This document shows positions 12,450-22,055 of a stretch of DNA of 31,646 bases, piece by piece. The DNA comes from a virus. The position numbers and the translations under genes were made by a program. The DNA lies in IMG/VR virus record IMGVR_UViG_3300035161_000096, positions 1 to 31,646 of that record, one strand, 5' to 3'. Position 1 is the first letter of the stretch, and every line of letters starts with the position of its first letter. The notes beneath the pieces are model-generated. The model worked only from the letters and a program-made list of their open reading frames with translations. It was not told where the DNA came from and did not search any database.

Positions 12450-15400
12450 TCAGTAGGTTCGCGTTCCTTTTTGCCCCCGGCCGGATGGTTCGTAGGTGTT
12501 GACGCCAGCCCCAAACTGGTTCAACGCCTCGAGGATCATGCCCTCGGTCCATCCCCGGTCTCTGAGGATTTCCGCTATGCCTGCAAACGGCAGCGGGATC
12601 ACCAGGTCCTCGGTCACGCCAGCCACTGTCAGCGGTTCTCCTCGGAAATCCCCTCGGCTGGCGAGGTCTAGCGCGATGCCGATATCGGGGCGCACCTTGC
12701 TGCGGAGGAACCGCGCCAACACAACGCCCAGGTCAGGTTGGCCATACTTGCGCTTGGCGGTCAGGTCGTAGGTGTTGCCCTTGAGCGACTTGGTTTTGCC
12801 GGTAGCCAGCCTGGACATCAGCACGACCATCTGCTGGAGACCTCCCCAAATGTCGATGCGAGTATTGCCACGCACGATCTTCCCGTAATCTGAGGACAAC
12901 GGACTGCGCTCTTTCTTTTCGTCAAACATGCTGGCCACCAGAGCGAGCAAAAAGCCCGTCCCGATTACCCGGGCGTATTCTTTGGCGATGATTTTGCGAG
13001 CCCGGGCGGAATTGCGGAGCTGGCCCCCACCCCAGAGAGGTTGTCCAAGGAGGAACTGCAGCCGGCTGACCAAAAGTTTCGGGGCCCAAAACACCTGGGC
13101 TGCGGCCTGGGCACTGGCAGGATTCATCGCGCCACGACCTGTGGCGACGTTCACCCAGTTCCCCAGGATCCTCAGTTCGTTTTCGGTGGGGACCTCCCCC
13201 TTGAAATTCAAGTCGAGGAGTTCATCCCAGAGGGTGGCTCGGGTTGCGTTCAGGAACGTCGCAAACGCTCGATTGGATCCGGCCACGCTCTTTGCAACCC
13301 ACTTGCCCGGCATGAGCGCAATGTTCTTGATCGGCTTGCCTTTCTCCCACCAGGGGACCAGAGCCCACTCATCAAAAAGCGACTTTGCGGTTTCTTCCGC
13401 TTTGGTGAATCGCGGGGTGTCGATGCTAGTGAAGGCGATGTTGCCGATTCGATCCGCTCCCGATTGGGCATTGGGACGTTGCTTGAGGGTGTTCTCAATC
13501 TGCAACGCCCAGTCTCTGCGCATCGCAGCCCTGAACATCTGGTAGAAAACCTTCCCGATTTTCTTGGGCATCTGAATCGGAGAGGTCGGCACCCGACTGG
13601 CCAGGGAGGCCATGGCAATGAGGCCTTGGCGTAAACCAGAGAAGTCGAACGAACTTTTCAAGTTCACCATGGCCTGCCGGGCGGCTTTAATTCCCGCGCC
13701 GACTTTCTCCAAGCCCGTCTTTTGCTCCCATCGATCCTGGGCCAATGCCAGGTAGTAGTCGTTGACCACCTTGTCCCGCTCAGCCAACAGTCTGATCGCC
13801 TCGGGGCTGCTCGAGAGGTCGGTAGGCGCAGGACGTTGGCGCGGCTTGAAATCGCGGTTTGCGATTCGATCCTGATAGTCGGCAATCTGTCGGCGCAACT
13901 GGGCCATTCGGTGGGTGATGGCCAGCTCGAGAGGACTGGGCTTGGCGGGGCCCAGACGTTCTCGCATCTCCTTGCGTTGCTGTTTGAGGTCCTCGAGTCT
14001 GGCGGCCAGACGCTGATTGCTCGGCTTATCCTCGGCGCGAACCTTCTTCCCGGGCCCAAATGGATTCTGATCGGCCAACTGCTGCTCGATCTTGCGGATC
14101 GATTTATCCAGAGCGAACCACCGTTTGATATCAGCTGGCTCAGTCAGGTCAGGGGGCGGGTTGAGTTGGCGTTGAGCCCATTCCTGCTCAGCCTTGAGCT
14201 GCACGATCCTGGCGCGAAGAGCCTCGAGCTTGGCGCTGCCCTGTCGGCTGGGCTTTCGACTCAGTGTGCTGCGACCTTCGGCCAGGTCCTTCTCCATCCG
14301 CGCAATGATCCGTTCAGCTGCTGCCTCGGCCAATGCCAGACGTTGTTCTGGAGTCAGGCCTGGGCGAACGAAGATCTGCCGGTGCTGCTGGCGCACCTCT
14401 TCGTATTCAGCCTTCAAGGCTTCGAGTTCTGGGTCCGTTCTGGGCGGATAGGTGGTGCGGTTGATGAGCTCTCGGTTGGCGATTTCCACCCTGAGGTCGG
14501 CAATCCGGTTGCGGTAGTAGGTTTTCCGCGAATCCAGATAGCTCTGGAGTTGTGCGCCAGAGTCGGAAATCAGCTCTCCGACTTTCTTCTTGAGCTCGGT
14601 GAATTTCTTGGTCAGCCGGCGTTGCTCGTCAGTCGGTTTGTCGCGGAGGAAACCAGTCGGCGGTGGCTTGCGAGGCGGTTCAGCCTCCAAGTCGAGAACG
14701 TGTGCAGCCAGGCGAATCTGGGCTTTGAGATCGCGCATTGTGCGCGGGACCAAACCAGGATCAGGAACCCGATAGCGACCTCGGCCAGAGATGGCATCCA
14801 TGACCTGCTCTCGATCCAAGAGCGGCGTCATTTGAAGCTGGGTCATGACTTCGTTGAGCACGGCATGGACTCGGTCAACGAGTTGGTCTCGATTGATGAG
14901 CGGATCCTGGGTGATGATCACCCGAATCAGAGCCTGCACCGGGTAGTAAAGCTCATCACTGGCAGTCTTTGCTGGCTCAGTGGTGTTCCTTCGTTGCTCC
15001 AGAACCTTGCCCAATTTGACCTTGGCCAGCTCGAGTTCCTCCTCGGGAGTCGGGTCCCTTCTGGCTGGCGGGGCCGGCCGGGCCGGCTGCCCTGGCGGCT
15101 GAGGTGGCGAAACTGTGGGTTGCCCGGGGGCAGGCTCGCCCGGGGCAGGCCTGACCGGGACTTTTCTCGGAGCGCGGCGTCGTGCAATTTCGGCGCGACC
15201 AGTTGCTAGCTCTGCCGCGAAGTGAGCTTCTGCTGCTGCGCGAGCGGCCGGGAGATATGGGCGGATGAACTCACCGGTCTCGTTGACCATCGCATCGTTC
15301 CACGCAACCTCCTCCGTGATGTTGGCCGCCAGCTTGGCACCTCCCATAATGGCCAGCTCGCGCAGCAAATCGTCAGGCAATGGCGGGACTTCTTCGCCCA

Positions 15401-18400
15401 CGCTCGCACGCAGGGGTTGGTCTGGATGCAGCCGTTGCCATTTTACTTTGAATCGGTCTCGAGCGTTTTTGGCCTTCTTGTTGTAGCTGTCGATCCAATC
15501 CTTGGCATACTGGAGCACTGATGGATTGATGGCCGCCAGCTCGGCTCTGGCTGCAGCTATCTCGGCATCGACATCGCGTTCGCGAAGCTTGCGGTTCTCG
15601 GCCTCCAGCTGTTCGTTGATCTTCTTGTAACGAGCAGCCGTTTTGGCCAGTTCCTTCATTTCATCATCGGTCAGATCCCTCCAACCAACGGCCTCCCGCT
15701 TCTTGTTGATCAAAGATGCGAGAGTGAAATCCCAGTTCAGCGCCAGCTGGCGAGCTCGGAATGCCCGGCCAGCTTCGGTGCCTGCGCGGTAGGTGACCTC
15801 GGCCAATTTCTCCAAGGCTTTCCCCCAGAACTGCGCATTCTGGGCATGCACGGCCGCGAAGTCGGGGCGACCAGCCTGATCTGCCTGGGCCTGGAGATCG
15901 GCCTCCTGCTCATACATCTGCCTCAGTTGAAGCATCCACCAGTCGAGCGCCAGGGTTTCCTCGTCGGAGAGCAATCCCGGTTGCTTGAGCTCACGGTCGA
16001 CGATGCTGTCCACCCAGCCGGGTTGTTGGGCCATTCGCGCCTGGACGTTCCTCAACAGTTCAGCGTCGGGCTTGCCCAGCATCTCCTCCCGGGTTGGCAG
16101 GCCGGCCTTTGCCAGGGCAGCGTCCATGTCCTCAAACTTGATAGCCAGAGGCGTAACCGAGTAGCGGAAGAATTCCTCATCATGCTGTTTGATGGGATCT
16201 TCGGTCTCAGGGAACGTCGCCACCCCACGGGTTGTCGGAGGCCTCGGGAGCGATTGTCCTGCCGGCTCGGGGAGCGCCGTGCCCCCCTCAGAAACTGAAA
16301 GGCGAGTTGTGTCGGGCAGAATCGGAGTGGTAGTTCTGCGCTCGGCCAAGGCAGCGACTGGGTCCTCGGCATATTCCAACTGCAAAGCAGTCAACCTGTC
16401 CCAGGTCGCATCTTCATAAGCTGGGTTTTTGGCGACCTCTTCTCGATAGGTCATGAGGTCATCTGCCATCATGTTGACCAGCTTGGATGAGGTCTTGATG
16501 ATGTTGCCCCTGGCCCCGCCGTACAGGTCTTTCTTCTTTGCCCAGGCCTCCATCAACTGCCCAAACACCTTGCGGTCGAACACAGGTTGCAGGGGAAGTT
16601 GGGGTGTGTCTGTGCGAGCGTAATCCTTGAGCAGCTTCGCGGCATTGGGGTCCTCGTTCCCGTCCGCATCGTACATGAACCGCTGGAATTGCAACTCGAT
16701 GCCGTATCGCTCAGCGTCAGCCAGTGCATTGGCCACTATGTCGCCGTCGGACATTGCCTGGCCTTGGAGGAACCAACCAATGGTCCAATGCGGCTCATAC
16801 GCGGTGCCGTATCGCTCGGTCCACTCCTTCTCGAACCGGGCATACCGTTTCGGGTCGATGACTTTGTAACGCTGTTCGCTCTCAAAGTTCTGCCAGCCCT
16901 GCTGTTTGACGTAGGCGTCAAACTGGTTTTTGTACATCCCGCTCCGGTGGTAGGGGATGATCTGACCAATGTGCGGGTGCTTCATCGCCCACCGCACCTG
17001 ATCATCATTGAACGCAACAAAGACGATCCCGATGTTGGAGTTCTTCTTCTTGAGCCGAATGGCCTCGTCCCATGGAACCGAGTTGCCCTGCCATTCTTTG
17101 ATCTGGCCGTCTTTTCCAATCACCGGCACCCAGCTGAGGTTGATCTTCATGTTGCTCTTGGCGAGCAACAGAGCTGTATCGAGCTGCTTGGTGTAGGTAT
17201 GCCCTGGCAGGCCTTGGCCCGATGCATCAGTAATGGCCTGCAAGATGTCAACGGCATGCTCGAACAGGAAATCACTGAAAGAGTAGAACCGCAGGCCTCC
17301 CTGGACAATCTGGCGGCCCTTCTGCCAATCCTTGATGTATCGGTATTGCCCGGTGTAGCTCTGCCGTTCAAACACCAGGTTTGCGTTCTGAATCGACTGC
17401 AGGTGGATGGCGTTGTAGAGATTCGGGTACTGGTTCAGGTGGCTATTGGGATCTGCCTCTGCAGCATCCCATCTCGCCTGATCGATGAACACCGAATGAT
17501 CGATGTCCTCAGGACGCACCCCAGCTCGGATTGCATCTCGGCGGATCCGTTTGATGTTGGGCTTGGGGTTGAGCATTCCCTCGGTCAGGTCCTCCTCGGC
17601 AATTTCCTGGCCAGTCAGCCATCTGGACCACAGGCCTGCATATTTGCCCCGCAAAGCTCTGCGCGTTTCCACGTAGCAGAGAACACACATGCGGGGCATT
17701 CCGGCCACCACAAGCCGGGTGAGCACAATCTCACGCTCAGCGGGGCTTAGGTCGCTAGCAACTCCGCGCTTCACCAATTCATCGGTGATAGCGTTGAGGT
17801 ACTCTTGGGCCGGCAATCGCAGTGTGCAGATGCCTGATCCGTCCCAGGTCCAGATGTAGTCTGCATTGGGACGAACAGTCCCGCCTCCGACGCCCCGCGC
17901 CCGGGTCCCCACTGGGAACTCCTCGAGCAAGCCCAGCTTCTTGGCCAGGGCAGCGTTGAGAAGCGCCACCTGGTCGAGATCAGCCAGCCATCGATTTGCT
18001 GTAGCCTCATCGACCAAACCACCTTTGGTGATCTGATTGACGGCATCCTGTCTCCACCCATCGTAATCGCGGATGGAGAACCGGGTCATGACTTCGCCAT
18101 CGGTCTCTGAGTTGCGCAGATCAGCCAAGCCGGTCTTGGGATTGTCGGTCACCTCGTCAGCGGAGAGGCGCGTAATCGATCCAAAAGTTCTGGGCTTGCC
18201 AGTCTTGGCCGTCGTGGCAGCCTCTTCTGCTCCTCTTTGGCCCCGGGCAATCAGGCGAGCAATCTCAACGTCACTGTATTTGAGCGGCAAGCCAAACCTG
18301 CGCATCACACTGCGGATGGTGGCTGCTATTCGTTTCCAGATTGGGTTGCTCTTGCCCTCGGCTGCTACTCTCTCCGCTTCATAGGCGAGCCATTCTTCAC

Positions 18401-20759
18401 CTATGGTGCCCCGGTCGGTTGGTGTGATTCTGTTTCTGACTGCGATCTTGGCACGGTCCTGGGCGCTCAATCCGCGCCAGATGTCCCTCACCAAGCGCGA
18501 GAATCGCTGCTGTCCCAAGGTTTCGCGAAGGCCCAGGTGAACGAAGGCCTCATGAACGACCTTCTGGTAGACCAAAGTCGGATTGCCCGTCGGGAATTTG
18601 CTCGCATTGAAGATGACGCGCCCGTTGTGGTAAACGGCATCCAGAGCATCCAGGCTGAAACCCCGGTCCCTCAACTGCTGTTTCACAGCGTCTGGCAGAT
18701 CCTCGGCCGTATCGACGACCTCCAGGTTGGTCAGGGAAGGGAACAGTCGGGCCAAGGTGGTCCGCAATCCAAGGCCTCGATTTGTCTTCGGAGCGGGTGC
18801 CGTCGGTGGTCCTGGTGGGGCCGGCGTAGGCGTAGTGGCCGGGGCTGGAGTCGGGGCTGGAGTCGGGGCTGGAGTCGCGCCAGGAGCAGCCGGCGTAGGT
18901 GCGGGGGCAGAAGGTGCCCCGGGTGTCTCTGGGACGGGTTGAGGGGCCGTCTGCGCAGCCGGGGCTGGCTGCGCCACCGTTTCCGGTGGAGGTGTCACTG
19001 GAGTTTCACCCGGGGCAATTGGGGCCTCAGCCTCGAGGGGAGGTGGGGCAAGTGGTTCCACAGCGGGAGCAGGGGCTGGCTCCACGGTGGGAGCAGCAGG
19101 CACTGCAGTAGCTTCGGTGGCCACCTGACGAGCAGCTGCTTGTGTAGGGCTCACCTCCACAGGAGCAGGGGCAGTCTCGGCTCCAACCTCAGGCACCGTA
19201 AGATCCAGGGGCACTCTGGGCTGCCCAACCATGGCAGCTGCAGTTTGCTCGAGGCCAAGCGAGAGGGCTTGATTGACGATTTGCGCTCCTTCAACCCCCT
19301 CGACGGGCGGCAAGAGTCGCTGTGCTCGGGCTATGCGGGGCCCAGCTGGGCGCTCGACCGGCACTGCCATGGGGCCCTGCGGTGTCTGGAACGTGATTTC
19401 GACTGGCTGATCTTGCTGCTCGATTGCATGCCGAATCCCCAGCTCGAACGCTCTCTGCTCTTCGGCTTTTTTGAACTTCTCCCTGGTCAACCCAAGGCTT
19501 TCGCCGGCAAGCGTAATCGTCCCCCCGGCTATTGCTCCCTGAATCGCAGCCTCAAGTCGCTCTTCAGCATTGCCGTAACCATTCCAGAAGGTCTCCCAGA
19601 ATTTGCCTTGAGCTTCTGGATCTTGGGAGATTCGGGCAGCCTGTTCGATGGCTGTCTGCAGATATTCAGTGGGCCCCTCAGTGAGCGCCCCCTCAAAGCC
19701 AGCCACGCCCAGTCGAACCAGGCCTTTCTCCATGACGGCATCGCCAAGGGTGCTGCGAACGAAAGCCTCGACTGGACTTCTGACGGGCGTTGTTCCTACC
19801 CCTGCACGTCGGAGAACCAACAAAGGCGTAATCGCCTCGAGTGATCCGGCGGCCAGACCTCCTGCAAATGCCACCATAGCCGGCACCGGGCCCTGAATGC
19901 CATTGGCCACCATGTCAGAATAGATGGACCCGGTTTCAATCGCCGTCGATCCCGCGATTACCCCGCCAATTTCGGCTGCTGCGATTTTCCTGCTGCTCGC
20001 CGCGAGTGCCTGCTCGATCAGTTCCTTCTCGAGGCCCCGAGTGATCATTTTCTTGGCGACCGCACCACTCACACCTCCGGTCACCAAGCTGGGCACCATC
20101 GTCGGAATGTTTTGCGTGAGAGCCTCAACACCGTAGGTGAGGCTTTGGCGTAATCGAGGGAGCGCCCCTTTGTAGCCGGATTCGTATCCCTTGCCGATTC
20201 TCTTAAAGGTTCCAATGGCCGCCGGATTGGCTTCGATCTGTGCCTGATTGGCCATCCACTTGTCTCTCAGCCACGCTTTGAGACGATCCGCGCCAACCAG
20301 ATCTGACCCCCACATGCCCAGGCCATAGCCCAGGCCTTGCACCTGGTCGATGCCGCGCATCACGCCGTCCCATGCGTTGGCCCCCGCACCGGTCAGCTCT
20401 CCGTTCTCATCGAAATACTTCTCAAGCGCCCTCGGATCTCCTTCAAGTAGAGCATGGGCGTCTTCATCCATCTGTTCTACGGTCGCACCGATGATCGGAG
20501 AGATGGCCCGTCTCAGCTTATCCCTGCCCCACATCCAGAGCGTTTTGGGTTTGGGTTCGTAGGCCGTGATCTGCGGCTGCTCGATGACAGTTACTCGTTG
20601 CTGCTCCTCGGGCGTCAGGTCTTCTAGGTCATCGGCGGTTGGTGAATCACTCCAAGTAGTGTCTCGAGTTGGCAAAGGAACAACCATCTCGATATCCTCG
20701 AGCTCTTCCGGCCGGATATTCTGGAGTTCCTCTGGCGTCAATGTTGTGGGAGGAGGCAT
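12450..20759 (-). CDS. Giant 2769-aa polyvalent ejection-type protein
   Basis: One of the largest proteins one would expect in such a phage, most likely packaged and ejected with the DNA. Residues about 200-420 form an Ala/Gly-rich membrane-active-type segment (E-T-G-S-I-Y-S-D, then LTEGPTEYLQTAIEQAA). Residues 530-660 are a Pro/Ala/Thr linker. A zincin-like site H736-E-A-F-V-H741 with E788-E789-W790 follows. Residues about 880-1400 hold a domain with CVLCYVE (C1025, C1028) and C978, ending in IIPYHRSGM. Two long helical regions and a second Pro linker (1866-1898) come next. The C-terminal 350 residues carry a hydrophobic helix (TGFLLALVAS) and GNTRIDIWGGLQQ. Parts match domains I recall from large polyvalent phage proteins. 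GGAG precedes the ATG by 6 nt. Confidence 0.75.
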   Translation of the reverse strand: MPPPTTLTPEELQNIRPEELEDIEMVVPLPTRDTTWSDSPTADDLEDLTPEEQQRVTVIEQPQITAYEPKPKTLWMWGRDKLRRAISPIIGATVEQMDEDAHALLEGDPRALEKYFDENGELTGAGANAWDGVMRGIDQVQGLGYGLGMWGSDLVGADRLKAWLRDKWMANQAQIEANPAAIGTFKRIGKGYESGYKGALPRLRQSLTYGVEALTQNIPTMVPSLVTGGVSGAVAKKMITRGLEKELIEQALAASSRKIAAAEIGGVIAGSTAIETGSIYSDMVANGIQGPVPAMVAFAGGLAAGSLEAITPLLVLRRAGVGTTPVRSPVEAFVRSTLGDAVMEKGLVRLGVAGFEGALTEGPTEYLQTAIEQAARISQDPEAQGKFWETFWNGYGNAEERLEAAIQGAIAGGTITLAGESLGLTREKFKKAEEQRAFELGIRHAIEQQDQPVEITFQTPQGPMAVPVERPAGPRIARAQRLLPPVEGVEGAQIVNQALSLGLEQTAAAMVGQPRVPLDLTVPEVGAETAPAPVEVSPTQAAARQVATEATAVPAAPTVEPAPAPAVEPLAPPPLEAEAPIAPGETPVTPPPETVAQPAPAAQTAPQPVPETPGAPSAPAPTPAAPGATPAPTPAPTPAPATTPTPAPPGPPTAPAPKTNRGLGLRTTLARLFPSLTNLEVVDTAEDLPDAVKQQLRDRGFSLDALDAVYHNGRVIFNASKFPTGNPTLVYQKVVHEAFVHLGLRETLGQQRFSRLVRDIWRGLSAQDRAKIAVRNRITPTDRGTIGEEWLAYEAERVAAEGKSNPIWKRIAATIRSVMRRFGLPLKYSDVEIARLIARGQRGAEEAATTAKTGKPRTFGSITRLSADEVTDNPKTGLADLRNSETDGEVMTRFSIRDYDGWRQDAVNQITKGGLVDEATANRWLADLDQVALLNAALAKKLGLLEEFPVGTRARGVGGGTVRPNADYIWTWDGSGICTLRLPAQEYLNAITDELVKRGVASDLSPAEREIVLTRLVVAGMPRMCVLCYVETRRALRGKYAGLWSRWLTGQEIAEEDLTEGMLNPKPNIKRIRRDAIRAGVRPEDIDHSVFIDQARWDAAEADPNSHLNQYPNLYNAIHLQSIQNANLVFERQSYTGQYRYIKDWQKGRQIVQGGLRFYSFSDFLFEHAVDILQAITDASGQGLPGHTYTKQLDTALLLAKSNMKINLSWVPVIGKDGQIKEWQGNSVPWDEAIRLKKKNSNIGIVFVAFNDDQVRWAMKHPHIGQIIPYHRSGMYKNQFDAYVKQQGWQNFESEQRYKVIDPKRYARFEKEWTERYGTAYEPHWTIGWFLQGQAMSDGDIVANALADAERYGIELQFQRFMYDADGNEDPNAAKLLKDYARTDTPQLPLQPVFDRKVFGQLMEAWAKKKDLYGGARGNIIKTSSKLVNMMADDLMTYREEVAKNPAYEDATWDRLTALQLEYAEDPVAALAERRTTTPILPDTTRLSVSEGGTALPEPAGQSLPRPPTTRGVATFPETEDPIKQHDEEFFRYSVTPLAIKFEDMDAALAKAGLPTREEMLGKPDAELLRNVQARMAQQPGWVDSIVDRELKQPGLLSDEETLALDWWMLQLRQMYEQEADLQAQADQAGRPDFAAVHAQNAQFWGKALEKLAEVTYRAGTEAGRAFRARQLALNWDFTLASLINKKREAVGWRDLTDDEMKELAKTAARYKKINEQLEAENRKLRERDVDAEIAAARAELAAINPSVLQYAKDWIDSYNKKAKNARDRFKVKWQRLHPDQPLRASVGEEVPPLPDDLLRELAIMGGAKLAANITEEVAWNDAMVNETGEFIRPYLPAARAAAEAHFAAELATGRAEIARRRAPRKVPVRPAPGEPAPGQPTVSPPQPPGQPARPAPPARRDPTPEEELELAKVKLGKVLEQRRNTTEPAKTASDELYYPVQALIRVIITQDPLINRDQLVDRVHAVLNEVMTQLQMTPLLDREQVMDAISGRGRYRVPDPGLVPRTMRDLKAQIRLAAHVLDLEAEPPRKPPPTGFLRDKPTDEQRRLTKKFTELKKKVGELISDSGAQLQSYLDSRKTYYRNRIADLRVEIANRELINRTTYPPRTDPELEALKAEYEEVRQQHRQIFVRPGLTPEQRLALAEAAAERIIARMEKDLAEGRSTLSRKPSRQGSAKLEALRARIVQLKAEQEWAQRQLNPPPDLTEPADIKRWFALDKSIRKIEQQLADQNPFGPGKKVRAEDKPSNQRLAARLEDLKQQRKEMRERLGPAKPSPLELAITHRMAQLRRQIADYQDRIANRDFKPRQRPAPTDLSSSPEAIRLLAERDKVVNDYYLALAQDRWEQKTGLEKVGAGIKAARQAMVNLKSSFDFSGLRQGLIAMASLASRVPTSPIQMPKKIGKVFYQMFRAAMRRDWALQIENTLKQRPNAQSGADRIGNIAFTSIDTPRFTKAEETAKSLFDEWALVPWWEKGKPIKNIALMPGKWVAKSVAGSNRAFATFLNATRATLWDELLDLNFKGEVPTENELRILGNWVNVATGRGAMNPASAQAAAQVFWAPKLLVSRLQFLLGQPLWGGGQLRNSARARKIIAKEYARVIGTGFLLALVASMFDEKKERSPLSSDYGKIVRGNTRIDIWGGLQQMVVLMSRLATGKTKSLKGNTYDLTAKRKYGQPDLGVVLARFLRSKVRPDIGIALDLASRGDFRGEPLTVAGVTEDLVIPLPFAGIAEILRDRGWTEGMILEALNQFGAGVNTYEPSGRGQKGTRTY
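18841..18876 (-). repeat. Three perfect 12-nt tandem repeats in the giant gene
   Basis: The plus strand reads GGGGCTGGAGTC three times in a row. On the minus strand these encode part of the Pro/Ala/Thr linker (repeats of T-P-A-P). Such repeats can change length by slippage, so the linker may vary between relatives. Confidence 0.85.
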
Positions 20760-20762
20760 GGC

Positions 20763-22046
20763 TTACTCCGCAGATCGAACAACTTTTTTCAACTTCGTGT
20801 CATAGACGACCAGCTTCCCGCGATACTTTTTCAGGACCTCGCCAGGACCAAGGTAGACCCCAAACCGGGTCCCCTGTTGTGGCGCAGGCACTCCGAGGGC
20901 TTGGTTTGTCCGCACCAGATCGGTTGGAGAAATAGCCGGCGGGGGCGGGACTGGTGGGAAATAAGCGGGGGGTGGTTGCGCCGGGGGCGCGGCGGCACCC
21001 GGCGGATTAGAAGTGGGCCTTCTAAACTGCTGGTATCGGTCCCTACTGAGAGGGACGTTGGGCCCCATGTAGAAGCGGGAGGCATCAGGGGGCATTCGGC
21101 GCGGCATCGGCCGCAGCATTGGTTGGCCGGGCGGTTGTGCAAACCCTGGTGCAGCCTCCTGTGGCATCCAAACACCAGTTGATTGATCGCTGACCGGCGG
21201 GGGGTTGGCTCCGGTTTCCAGGCCCATTTCCTCAGCCAGCTTAGAACCAGCAATCACGTTCCCGGTGGTATCGATTCCGATCTGTCTCAGTTGCTCTTGG
21301 ATGCGAGCATTTTGGTTCGTGTAAGGTGTCGAGAATGGCCACCATTTGTCAGGTCCCCATTGTCTTTCGCCAGCTGCAATGTTTTGAAGGTTTTGGTTGT
21401 ACTCATCCAGTAGTGGCTGGGCTTTGAGCATTGCCTCGCGCTTGGCGTTCTCAGCTCGGGTCAGATACATCTCGGGGGTACCTGTTTCTGGATTCGCGGG
21501 GATCCGAACCGTTTCCGTTCTGCCAGGAGGAATGCGAGTTCCCGCACCCGTTCTTGGATTCACCATCATGTAGCCAGTCCCGGCTGGCAGCGGATAAACC
21601 TGCGGGATCTGCGGTTGGTTCACTGTCGGAGCACCTTGCCACTGCCGGTAGTCCAGGGGAACCTTGTAGACCTGCCCATCCGGCCCCACGACAGTTCTGG
21701 ACCCCATCCATGAACTCGGTACGGGGGTGATTCGCCCATTGGGTTGGGTGATGAACTGTTTGCCCGTGACGGGATCAGTGGAGATTTGACCTGGAACCGC
21801 AGCAGTACTCCCCACCGCACTGGCCAATGCCCTCGGGTCGTTGTAGAAAAGCTTTGGAGCAACCCGGGAGAAAGCTTCCTGCGGTTTGACTCCAGACCTT
21901 ACCAGGGTCTCATACTCCTGGGTGCCCTGCCATCGGATTGCATTGGCTTTTTGCTCATCCAGGTATTGTTTGACTGCGATTCTGGTGCGAATCAGATTGG
22001 AGACATCCGTCGCTTCCAGTCCAGGTGCTGTGTATGCGATTGGCAT
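20763..22046 (-). CDS. Pro-rich virion/ejection-type protein
   Basis: The 427-aa protein has a helical N-terminus (residues 1-90). A Pro/Gly/Gln-rich middle with repeating V-x-P-D-G-Q-V-x-K-V type turns follows, then a helix around residue 215, a long Pro-rich segment (about 280-380, with PPAQPPPAYFPPVPPPP) and a basic C-terminus. It lies 3 nt before the giant gene. In podoviruses the genes between tail tube proteins and the large ejection protein usually encode internal or ejected virion components. No family recognised; structural role from context. Confidence 0.6.
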   Translation of the reverse strand: MPIAYTAPGLEATDVSNLIRTRIAVKQYLDEQKANAIRWQGTQEYETLVRSGVKPQEAFSRVAPKLFYNDPRALASAVGSTAAVPGQISTDPVTGKQFITQPNGRITPVPSSWMGSRTVVGPDGQVYKVPLDYRQWQGAPTVNQPQIPQVYPLPAGTGYMMVNPRTGAGTRIPPGRTETVRIPANPETGTPEMYLTRAENAKREAMLKAQPLLDEYNQNLQNIAAGERQWGPDKWWPFSTPYTNQNARIQEQLRQIGIDTTGNVIAGSKLAEEMGLETGANPPPVSDQSTGVWMPQEAAPGFAQPPGQPMLRPMPRRMPPDASRFYMGPNVPLSRDRYQQFRRPTSNPPGAAAPPAQPPPAYFPPVPPPPAISPTDLVRTNQALGVPAPQQGTRFGVYLGPGEVLKKYRGKLVVYDTKLKKVVRSAE

Positions 22047-22055
22047 ATGACGATT

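Noticed and set aside
13722-15209. 495-aa plus-strand frame opposite the giant gene
   Set aside because: It is antisense to the helical part of the 2769-aa protein, with low-complexity Leu-rich content and no recognisable domain. The sense frame has clear domains.
18237-19844. 535-aa plus-strand frame opposite the Pro/Ala/Thr linker and zincin region
   Set aside because: The Arg/Trp/Gly repeats are the mirror of the 12-nt linker repeats. No start site or family supports it.
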